Shown here: in pieces, positions 8,597 through 15,189 of the stretch
Layout: each line of letters opens with the position of its first letter
Numbering within the stretch: the first letter of the stretch is position 1
NCBI GenBank assembly: GCA_964390695.1
Contig: CAYMKI010000020.1
Coordinates: 1-32,308, forward strand
Direction of reading: 5' to 3'
DNA length: 32,308 nt
DNA from: CAWACC01 sp964390695
GTDB lineage: Bacteria > Chlamydiota > Chlamydiia > Chlamydiales > Parachlamydiaceae
Made by a program: the position numbers and the translations under genes
The notes under the pieces: model-generated
Told to the model about the DNA's origin: nothing
Database searches by the model: none
What the model saw: only the letters and a program-made list of their open reading frames with translations

Positions 8597-8901
8597 TGGA
8601 CAGTTATCTGTATACCACGCAGCTTTTCATGGGATTGCCTATCAATGCAGAGAAAGCGGCTGTATTAGAACAGCTAAGTCCGGCTTTAAGAGCGTTGTTG
8701 ATTAAAGAGGATGAGGCTTGTTTAACGGAAGTAACCTTTAATGAGTGTAAATTTTTAGGTAAGTTTGCCGGTAAGTTTATCGACATGCAACAGCTAGAGT
8801 TGTTGAAGTGCAATGTGTTTAGCTTGCTTAAGAGTTTGCTGCCTTCCATTTCTATATCTGAAGAAGATATTGTCCTTTTAGCCATTCCAGAACATGAATA
8901 A
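8596..8901 (+). CDS. Small unknown acidic, Leu-rich protein
   Basis: 101 residues, not recognised. The sequence is Leu-rich and acidic, predicted mostly helical (EQLSPALRALLIKEDEACL, LLKCNVFSLLKSLLP). There is no signal peptide. Its start overlaps the preceding stop by one base (TAATG) and its end overlaps the rluD-like start by 8 bases, so it is translationally coupled on both sides. That arrangement implies co-expression with the pseudouridine synthase but not necessarily a shared function. Confidence 0.6.
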   Translation: MDSYLYTTQLFMGLPINAEKAAVLEQLSPALRALLIKEDEACLTEVTFNECKFLGKFAGKFIDMQQLELLKCNVFSLLKSLLPSISISEEDIVLLAIPEHE

Positions 8902-9850
8902 ATTTCCAGACGCAGAAAATTCCGATATCGTCGTCATCACGCCGGAAGAGGCAGGTCAGCGTTTGGACAAGATCTTGGCTCAACGTTATAAAGATGTAAA
9001 ATCCCGATCCTATTTCGAGTATTTATTTGAAAATGGGTTTGTGTTGATCAACAGCGGTCCGGTTAAAAAAAGCCATAAACCCAGTTTAGGCGATGAAGTC
9101 GAGGTGCATTTTCAGCTGACCCCTGAAATCACTATCACGCCGGAATGTATTCCGCTGGAGATCCTTTATGAAGATGAGTATCTACTGGTGGTCAATAAGC
9201 CTCCCGGTATGGTCGTTCACCCGGCTGTGGGAAACTGGAGCGGTACCTTTGTCAATGCGTTGATGTTCCATTGTAAAGATTTGATGCAACAGTTTGCTCA
9301 AGGTGGTGAAGGTCCTCTCATACGGCCTGGGATCGTGCATCGCTTAGATAAAGATACCTCGGGGCTGTTGATTGCGGCCAAGCAGACTTTGGTGCAGCAG
9401 CGTTTAGTGTCTATGTTTGCCTCCAGAGAGGTTCATAAAGTCTATCAAGCTATTTGCATAGGCAATCCGGGAAGAAGGGAAGTTAAGACCTTGATCGGCC
9501 GCCACCCGGTGCATCGCCAGCAAATGGCTGTCGTGGATACACATGGAAAGGAAGCCTTGACTTTCTGCCATCCGCTTTTGTTCAATGACCGTCTCAGTTG
9601 GGTTGAGATCGTGCTGGCCACAGGCAGAACCCATCAAATTCGCGTTCATATGGCGCATGTAGGCACTCCTATACTAGGCGATATGACCTATGGAAATATG
9701 GAATTCAATAAAAAGTGCAAAACCGAACGGCAGCTCCTGCATGCCAAGAGGCTGCGTTTCCAGCATCCCATAACAGGCGCTTGGCTGGAGCTAGAAGCCC
9801 CTCTCCCTCAAGACATTCAACTATGGGTCGAAAAAATAAAAGGAAAGTAA
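8894..9850 (+). CDS. rluD: RluD/RluA-family 23S rRNA pseudouridine synthase
   Basis: 318 residues, the usual size. An N-terminal S4 RNA-binding domain (about 15-75, AGQRLDKILAQRY...GFVLINS) is followed by the synthase domain. The catalytic motif HRLDKDTSG has Asp152. VVNKPPGMVVHP (99-110) and GRTHQIRVHM are further family signatures. It should isomerise uridines in 23S rRNA; RluD itself acts on helix 69 (E. coli 1911/1915/1917). RluA, RluC and RluD paralogues share these motifs, so the exact target is inferred. The start overlaps the upstream gene; dtd follows after a 4-base gap. Confidence 0.88.
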   Translation: MNKFPDAENSDIVVITPEEAGQRLDKILAQRYKDVKSRSYFEYLFENGFVLINSGPVKKSHKPSLGDEVEVHFQLTPEITITPECIPLEILYEDEYLLVVNKPPGMVVHPAVGNWSGTFVNALMFHCKDLMQQFAQGGEGPLIRPGIVHRLDKDTSGLLIAAKQTLVQQRLVSMFASREVHKVYQAICIGNPGRREVKTLIGRHPVHRQQMAVVDTHGKEALTFCHPLLFNDRLSWVEIVLATGRTHQIRVHMAHVGTPILGDMTYGNMEFNKKCKTERQLLHAKRLRFQHPITGAWLELEAPLPQDIQLWVEKIKGK

Positions 9851-9854
9851 TGGC

Positions 9855-10292
9855 ATGCGTATATTGATACAAAGAGTGCTTCAAGCCAGTGTCAGCGTAG
9901 ATAGTCAAATAGTGGGTCAAATTGGGCAAGGGCTCTTGGTATTTTTAGGAGTGCATAAAAATGATTCGCAGGATAGCATCCATCCCTTGGTTAATAAATT
10001 AGTAAACCTGCGCATATTTTCTGATGCCGATGACAAAATGAATTTAAGCGTCAAAGAAGTGGGGGGAGGTGTGTTGGTTGTTAGTCAGTTTACTTTGTAT
10101 GGTAATTGCCAAACAGGCAGGCGTCCTGATTTTATGGATAGCGCCCCTTCTCAGCATGCGCAAAAGATGTATGACCAATTTGTAATGGAGCTGCAGAAGG
10201 AAATTTCCTGCGTTCGAACCGGGCGATTTGGAGCTAAGATGGCGGTTTCGCTTATTAATGATGGCCCCGTTACTTTTATTATAGAGAAATAA
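9855..10292 (+). CDS. dtd: D-aminoacyl-tRNA deacylase
   Basis: 145 residues, full length. Family signatures are MRILIQRV at the N-terminus, SQFTLYGNC (about 73-81), GRFGAKM and the C-terminal NDGPVTF. The enzyme removes D-amino acids (and misloaded glycine on tRNA-Ala) from tRNA, using the SQFTL and N(S/D)GPVT loops across the dimer interface. The start is ATG 9855; the ATG at 9850, within the previous stop, leads to an early TGA. AAGGAAAG at 9840-9847 is the ribosome-binding sequence. It is the last gene of the tight cluster before a 188-bp gap. Confidence 0.93.
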   Translation: MRILIQRVLQASVSVDSQIVGQIGQGLLVFLGVHKNDSQDSIHPLVNKLVNLRIFSDADDKMNLSVKEVGGGVLVVSQFTLYGNCQTGRRPDFMDSAPSQHAQKMYDQFVMELQKEISCVRTGRFGAKMAVSLINDGPVTFIIEK

Positions 10293-10480
10293 AAATCAAG
10301 TTATTGGATTTAGCTTAGTATTAAGCTCATAAGTAAAAAAAAGGCGTAAATAATTGTTTTTTTTCTAGATTAATATGATTTAATAGGTTATCCTAATAAA
10401 AAAAGGGCGTACAACTGGTAATGCATTAGCACCAAGAAATTCCCCTTAATAACAATTCATCTGTGATAGAGGATCGATTT

Positions 10481-10732
10481 ATGAAAGAATTTGTAGCATA
10501 TATCGTCAAAAACCTGGTCGATCATCCTGACAAGGTAAAAATCAATGAAATTGGTGGAACCCAGACATTGATTATCGAGCTTTCAGTTGAAAAGTCCGAT
10601 ATAGGCAAAATCATTGGCAAAAAAGGCAAAACTATCAACGCTATCAGGACTCTGTTGATGTCTGTAGCCAGCCGAAATGGTATCCGGGTTAACCTAGAGA
10701 TACTAGAAGAAGGCGGAACTCGCGTAGAATAG
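10481..10732 (+). CDS. khpA: KhpA-type KH-domain RNA-binding protein
   Basis: 83 residues from ATG 10481, which has AGAGGA seven bases upstream; a GTG at 10463 would add six residues but lacks a better site. A single KH domain fills the protein, with the GxxG loop as GKKG at 46-49 in the context IGKIIGKKGKTINAIR. KhpA proteins bind RNA, often as a dimer with KhpB, and affect small-RNA and division-related regulation in other bacteria. No khpB is seen here. I recall a small KH gene (CT659) next to the rluD-type gene in Chlamydia, in line with this order. A terminator hairpin follows at 10813. Confidence 0.88.
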   Translation: MKEFVAYIVKNLVDHPDKVKINEIGGTQTLIIELSVEKSDIGKIIGKKGKTINAIRTLLMSVASRNGIRVNLEILEEGGTRVE

Positions 10733-10812
10733 TTTATTTGTCAACGCTTTCCAGCGGGGTCTTCCTAAGCTTCTAGGCAAAATGAGTTGTTGATACTGTC
10801 TGCAAAAAATGT

Positions 10813-10848
10813 ACCTGCTAGAGTTATGCTGTAGCAGGTGGTTTTTTT
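10813..10848 (+). terminator. Rho-independent terminator after khpA
   Basis: ACCTGCTA (10813-10820) pairs perfectly with TAGCAGGT (10832-10839); the stem is followed by GG and seven T residues (10842-10848). The position, 80 bp after the khpA stop, is appropriate. Confidence 0.85.
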
Positions 10849-10946
10849 ACCATTTATTCTAGATCTTGGGCCATTCTTTAGGTTTTTTTCCGGTATAGCT
10901 CCGCATCGCTTGCACCGGTCTAGCCTAACTTCATCTCGCTTAGAAG

Positions 10947-10974
10947 AAGGGCAACTGTTCACACAGTTGCCCTT
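10947..10974. terminator. Perfect 12-bp hairpin, possible bidirectional terminator
   Basis: AAGGGCAACTGT (10947-10958) and ACAGTTGCCCTT (10963-10974) pair perfectly around a TCAC loop. It sits between khpA (plus) and the end of the DHH gene (minus), 130 bp past the latter. There is no long T-run on either strand, so its terminator role is an inference from position. Confidence 0.5.
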
Positions 10975-11103
10975 AAACTTCATTCAAATTGAGTTAGTGA
11001 TTCAGTTTTTACGTTTTTCATCTTAGATGTTTTTTTTCAGTAAAATGCCTAGTTTTAAATTCATCTAGGGTGTGAATTGCGTCTAGAGAATCAAAAAAAT
11101 GAA

Positions 11104-13719
11104 TTAAGAGATCAGCTTCGGTAAATAGGGCGATATCATGGATTTTCGCGAGTTGATGCTGCCGGCTTTGAATTTAAGAACGATAATATTTTCTGCTGTC
11201 GTTGGTTTTAATAGCGTTTTATCTTTATTGAGGGCGGAAAAATTCCGATAGAAGATCTCTTGCCATTTTGTCGCGCTATGACCGCGGATTTCAAGCTCCA
11301 TTTTTTGATCTTTGACTTCCGAAGCCCCTTGGAAGGCGCCTAAGAAAATAGCCAAATGGCTTTGTGCTTGCTCTGTATCGGGCAACCAAAACCAGATTTC
11401 ATCTTTATGTGGGTATTCATTATCGGTTGCGTGGTAGATGTCATCAGCGCTGGCTATGGTGCTGATCATTTGGAGGTGCAGGTCTATTTCAGGTGAAGAA
11501 GCGTGTGTTTTGAGCGCAATTTTTAACCATGTCTGTTGTAAAAAAAGGGAATTTGCTTCAAAAAGGGGAATGTTAGATTTAAATAGTTTAGTTTGTCCTA
11601 CGCGGCAGCAGCCGTTTTGTTCTTTGGTGTCGAGGAATAAGTTCGTCGGCATGCCTTGCAAGCACGAATCGATATTTTTAGATACTTCAGATTCTTTTAA
11701 TAGGTATATTTTCTTATAGATGGAATACATGTCCGGATGTTTCAATATTCTTTGAGCCGCTGCCATAGGAAATTCCGGGTTTTTGGGGAGGTCATCTAAG
11801 TGCAGGATTTCCATCTCCTGTTTGACTGCTAGAGATTTCATTCTGTTTAAAAGCTCGGCCACGCAGTGTACATCTCTACAGGAGACTTTTGTCAGCAAAT
11901 CGGTGTCGTCTAGGATCGCATGGATGAAGTAAAGGTATTCTGTGAATTCTCGCAGCGGATGAATATAATAAGGTCCTTTCGTTTCAGCTGCAATAAGCCT
12001 CTTCAGCACCCTTTGGAGCAATTGAGTATTCTGAAAAGAAGGGGATTTTTTCAGTTGTTCAATTTGTTCAAGGATGTCGGCGTTTCCTAGCCCTGCGGTG
12101 CTATAGCGGTCATTGAGTTCCATCGCTAGTTCAGCTACGAGCACATTACACGATTGGGCATCACCTATAATTGCTAGAGGAGTGGTGTTGGTCTTCAGTG
12201 CGGATTTGTGGTGATCGACCACGCTGATCACAGATAAATTGGAAGCCATTTTGACTTCTTCAAAATTGCAGAAATCTCTGAAGGAAACGGTGCCTAATGT
12301 GGATTGCCGTAAGTCCTGCGCCCATATCACTCCTATTGGATGTAGAAGACCATTCTCTTCCGGGAAGACAACTGTTAAATAACTATAGTTGCTCATCTTG
12401 ATTTTAATATCTTCGATATCGTTTTTCAACGTAAGATAATGCAAGGACTTGCTCAAGACACGATACTTAATTTGCATGGCAATGTCCAGACGTTCCAAAT
12501 GCGCGCGGATGCCGTGCGTAGTGTGATCCAAATGACTGATCAAGCGCTGTAGTAAAGCAAAAATCTTTGGCCGGTCCTCTATCAGGTGTCCATTTGGATC
12601 AAAAATCTCCGATGAACCTATAGCCAGCAACTCTTTATAAAATAGACTCAGTCCTTTCAGCCCTAAATCTTGGAGATTTTCAGCTATGGCATAGAAGGAG
12701 CTCTGCAAGCCTTTCTCTTGGCGTATGATATGGCGAAGAAATTCATCCAATAGGTGGCGTTGTTGATCCGTATAGTCTTTGATCGGCTCTGCCTGGTCTA
12801 GGGTTAAATCAAAGAGAGAGGAGACAAATGGTTTAATATCCGCAGCTTGGAGAGCTTCTTGAGAAAATAATGCGATGAGTTTGCTATGTATAGTGGTTTC
12901 AAACCAGTTTAAAGCCCAATTGAATAGGATCAGAATTTGGCGAATGGGTTCTACATCGGCAATACGCCAATCTCCTTGGTAGTGACCCTCTTCGTCGATG
13001 AGCAGCACGGCCTTCTCTTCAAAGCCGCGCACCATGGAGCTCGCTTGGATATTTCCCTTGGCTAATACTTTATTTTTCGTGCTGACCAAATCTATGGCGC
13101 TCAAAGTCAGTGTTCCTCCCTGGCGAGCTAGATTGGAAAATATCGAAGGACCAAAATGATCTTTGAAAAGCTGTGTGATAGGAGAATCCGGAGGTCCTCC
13201 AGGCAGATTCCATATATGCAGCCCTCGGCTGACTTGTGCGGCAAAAGCGTCCAGCCACCCCCAAAATGAGGCGATGGTGGTGTCTATATCAGGAGATAGA
13301 TGAGCCGTTACAAAGTGGCTGCCGGGAAAAAAATGCCCCATGCCGATGGGAAATAGAAGCTGATAGTCTTCTCTAGGAACGTGCTGTCCGCATATTTTAG
13401 CGCGGATTTCATATTTTTGTTCAGATGATGCATCCTCAAAATTGTTGAGCCAAAATTCAAAATGGCTGATGTGGTAGTCGTCTTTAAGGATTTTAAGAGA
13501 GTTTATTCTCACGATGTAGTCTATGACGGCGGCCAGTAAGAAAGCCGGAGAGGGAGTTCCCAGGATCAAATCGAAGAGCTGTTTATTGACTTGCTGCAGG
13601 CGTTGATTTTCCGGAAGCATGCCAAAAGATTTTGTCTGAAAATGAGCGACAATGACATCGATTTTGGGAAAAAGATCTAACTGAATGCGGACATCGCCAA
13701 TTAGGGGAACTGGATTCAT
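11104..13719 (-). CDS. Large protein with DHH-phosphoesterase-like motifs
   Basis: 871 residues, no close family recognised. Two motifs fit the DHH superfamily: HLSPDIDTTIASF at 140-152 (compare H-x-D-x-D-xxxS) and VVDHHKS at 500-506, followed by IIGDAQSCNVLVAEL (517-531), which resembles the stretch after DHH in inorganic pyrophosphatases and related enzymes. In normal DHH proteins the two motifs lie about 60-100 residues apart; here about 350 residues intervene, so the domain is split by a large helical insertion or is very divergent. DHH enzymes hydrolyse phosphodiesters or pyrophosphate with Mn2+. No signal peptide or membrane segment is seen. It begins 18 bp after the tRNA-Arg gene on the same strand and is probably co-transcribed with it. 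The substrate is unknown. Confidence 0.5.
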   Translation of the reverse strand: MNPVPLIGDVRIQLDLFPKIDVIVAHFQTKSFGMLPENQRLQQVNKQLFDLILGTPSPAFLLAAVIDYIVRINSLKILKDDYHISHFEFWLNNFEDASSEQKYEIRAKICGQHVPREDYQLLFPIGMGHFFPGSHFVTAHLSPDIDTTIASFWGWLDAFAAQVSRGLHIWNLPGGPPDSPITQLFKDHFGPSIFSNLARQGGTLTLSAIDLVSTKNKVLAKGNIQASSMVRGFEEKAVLLIDEEGHYQGDWRIADVEPIRQILILFNWALNWFETTIHSKLIALFSQEALQAADIKPFVSSLFDLTLDQAEPIKDYTDQQRHLLDEFLRHIIRQEKGLQSSFYAIAENLQDLGLKGLSLFYKELLAIGSSEIFDPNGHLIEDRPKIFALLQRLISHLDHTTHGIRAHLERLDIAMQIKYRVLSKSLHYLTLKNDIEDIKIKMSNYSYLTVVFPEENGLLHPIGVIWAQDLRQSTLGTVSFRDFCNFEEVKMASNLSVISVVDHHKSALKTNTTPLAIIGDAQSCNVLVAELAMELNDRYSTAGLGNADILEQIEQLKKSPSFQNTQLLQRVLKRLIAAETKGPYYIHPLREFTEYLYFIHAILDDTDLLTKVSCRDVHCVAELLNRMKSLAVKQEMEILHLDDLPKNPEFPMAAAQRILKHPDMYSIYKKIYLLKESEVSKNIDSCLQGMPTNLFLDTKEQNGCCRVGQTKLFKSNIPLFEANSLFLQQTWLKIALKTHASSPEIDLHLQMISTIASADDIYHATDNEYPHKDEIWFWLPDTEQAQSHLAIFLGAFQGASEVKDQKMELEIRGHSATKWQEIFYRNFSALNKDKTLLKPTTAENIIVLKFKAGSINSRKSMISPYLPKLIS

Positions 13720-13737
13720 GAATGCACCTATGATAAA

Positions 13738-13813
13738 TGGCGGACTGAGTAGGATTCGAACCTACGACCACCCGCTTAGAAGGCGGGTGCTCTATCCACT
13801 GAGCTATCAGTCC
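13738..13813 (-). tRNA. tRNA-Arg (anticodon UCU), CCA encoded
   Basis: Read on the minus strand the cloverleaf is complete: acceptor GGACTGA/TCAGTCC, D-arm TAGCTCAGTGGATAGAGC, anticodon stem CCCGC/GCGGG with loop CTTCTAA (anticodon TCT, decoding AGA/AGG), T-arm GTAGG-TTCGAAT-CCTAC, discriminator G. The 3' CCA is encoded (TGG at 13738-13740 on the plus strand). It lies between pabA and the DHH gene, all on the minus strand. Confidence 0.97.
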
Positions 13814-13877
13814 AGCTAGATGCATGATGGATATAACATCATAATCAAAGCAAGATTTATTTTTCAATATAAAAAAA

Positions 13878-14468
13878 TCAATGGAAGTAATTGCAAAACT
13901 CGTGCATGTGGAGAAAATTTTTTAATAATGCCAAGCCCTCATGCGTCATGACGGATTCGGGGTGAAACTGCACGCTTTCAACATTTGGATGATGGCGGTG
14001 ACGCAATCCCATGATCTCCCCTAGTTCCGTTTCGGCTGTAATTTGTAGGCAAGAGGGTAGAGAAGCTCTTTCGACAATCAAAGAATGATAACGAGTGGCT
14101 TCAAATGGGTTAGAAAGCCCTGAAAAGACCCCGCACCCGTCATGATAGATACGGCTGAGCTTGCCATGCATAGGTTTGACAGCGCGAATTACAGTGCCTC
14201 CATAGGTTTCGGCCAGGCATTGATGACCAAGGCAAACACCAAGTAGTGGAATACGTCCGGAAAAATGGAGAATGAGTTCTTTAGAAATCCCGGCTTGGCC
14301 AGGGTGGCCTGGGCCGGGTCCGATGACTACATGCGACGGCTGTAGATCGAGGCATTCTTGCAGGCTGAGGTTATCGTGGCGCTCTACCCTAACCTCGGCG
14401 CCAAGAAGCTGAAATGCTTGCACCAAGTTGTAGGTAAACGAGTCGTAGTTGTCGATAAACAACAGCAT
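13878..14468 (-). CDS. pabA: Glutamine amidotransferase, PabA/TrpG type
   Basis: 196 residues, a full-length class I glutamine amidotransferase. The N-terminus LLFIDNYDSFTYNL is diagnostic for PabA/TrpG. The triad is Cys79 (GVCLGHQ), His169 and Glu171 (FHPES), and the oxyanion stretch GPGPGHP is at 50-56. It supplies ammonia from glutamine to the chorismate-using partner for 4-amino-4-deoxychorismate (folate) or anthranilate (tryptophan). Neither pabB nor trpE is in the window, so the choice is open; PabA is favoured because nothing else of the trp pathway is here. It follows ndk by 12 bases and is likely co-transcribed. Confidence 0.85.
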   Translation of the reverse strand: MLLFIDNYDSFTYNLVQAFQLLGAEVRVERHDNLSLQECLDLQPSHVVIGPGPGHPGQAGISKELILHFSGRIPLLGVCLGHQCLAETYGGTVIRAVKPMHGKLSRIYHDGCGVFSGLSNPFEATRYHSLIVERASLPSCLQITAETELGEIMGLRHRHHPNVESVQFHPESVMTHEGLALLKNFLHMHEFCNYFH

Positions 14469-14480
14469 AGGTCACAATGC

Positions 14481-14912
14481 TTATCTTGTCCTTGGGCAGA
14501 TTTCTGTGGCGCTAAAGAAATAAGCGATTTCTGTTTTGGCAGTGTCTGCAGCGTCTGAGCCGTGAACACAGTTTTCGTCTATCGTTTTGGCGAAATCTGC
14601 ACGGATGGTGCCTTTGGCAGCTTTCTGAGGATCTGTGGCTCCCATGATTTCTCTATTTTTAGCAATGGCATCTTCACCTTCGAGGACCATGGCCAAGACT
14701 GGGCCGGTGATCATAAAGGAAACTAGATCTTTGAAGAAAGGGCGTCCTTTATGTACGGCATAAAAACCTTCAGCTTCAGATTGAGACAGATGAGTCATCT
14801 TAGCTGCTATGATTTTGAGGCCGGCTTTTTCAAAGCGGGCAATGATGTCTCCAATGTGATTTTTTCCTACGGCATCGGGTTTAATGATGGACAATGTTCT
14901 TTCTACGGTCAT
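14481..14912 (-). CDS. ndk: Nucleoside diphosphate kinase
   Basis: 143 residues, standard length. ERTLSIIKPDAV at the N-terminus, GRPFF (56-60), and the active-site motif NCVHGSD with phospho-acceptor His117 are all present. It transfers the gamma-phosphate between nucleoside tri- and diphosphates by a ping-pong mechanism. AAGGAGA lies a few bases upstream of the ATG. It is first in the minus-strand group ndk-pabA-tRNA-Arg-DHH. Confidence 0.96.
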   Translation of the reverse strand: MTVERTLSIIKPDAVGKNHIGDIIARFEKAGLKIIAAKMTHLSQSEAEGFYAVHKGRPFFKDLVSFMITGPVLAMVLEGEDAIAKNREIMGATDPQKAAKGTIRADFAKTIDENCVHGSDAADTAKTEIAYFFSATEICPRTR

Positions 14913-15037
14913 GAGGTTGTCTCCTTATTTAAATGTGTTTATGTTGAATTGAAGATTATAGCGCATCGCATAATATCTTTCCTCTTTTTTCTTTTTCGCT
15001 TCTTAGCTATTCTAGTTATTTTAAACCTGGGTTCGCC

Positions 15038-15159
15038 CAGCAATTCCCGCTAAAAAAATTCACGAGCCCCAGAATGGGGCAAAAGATGATAGCCCAGGGG
15101 AAGGCAACCCCGAAGGGGTAACGCCCCCTGGGTAAAAGAGGATTTAGCGGAAATTGCTG
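15038..15159. repeat. Short inverted-repeat element with REP-like nested hairpins
   Basis: The ends CAGCAATTCCCGCTAAA (15038-15054) and TTTAGCGGAAATTGCTG (15143-15159) are inverted repeats with one mismatch over 17 bp. The 88-bp interior folds strongly: GCCCC/GGGGC (15066-15080), CCCAGGGG with CCCCTGGG (15093-15100/15125-15132), and ACCCC-GAA-GGGGT nested inside it (15107-15119). The GAGCCCC...TAGCCCAGGGG pattern recalls REP-like dispersed repeats of many bacteria. A second element with the same ends is at 32086-32255. It fills the divergent gap between ndk and pheT, 30 bp upstream of the pheT ATG. Confidence 0.75.
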
Positions 15160-15189
15160 TGGAGTCGCCCTTTTTGAATGTAGAGATTT

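Larger units (their letters stand above)
10733..11103. other. Gene-free interval between convergent genes
   Basis: About 370 bp with no convincing coding region. It holds the khpA terminator (10813-10848) and a perfect 12-bp hairpin (10947-10974). Short ORFs on both strands run across these hairpins and look accidental. I see no signature of SRP RNA, tmRNA or RNase P RNA. Confidence 0.5.

Noticed and set aside
10765..10983. 72-residue minus-strand frame with CKRCG in the khpA-DHH interval
   Set aside because: It spans two hairpins including the khpA terminator; Cys spacing alone is not enough to call a gene.
13583..13867. Minus-strand frame reading through the tRNA-Arg gene (contains QWIEHPPSKRVVVGSNPTQS)
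   Set aside because: This peptide is the well-known translation artefact of a tRNA gene; the frame has no start context and overlaps the DHH gene.
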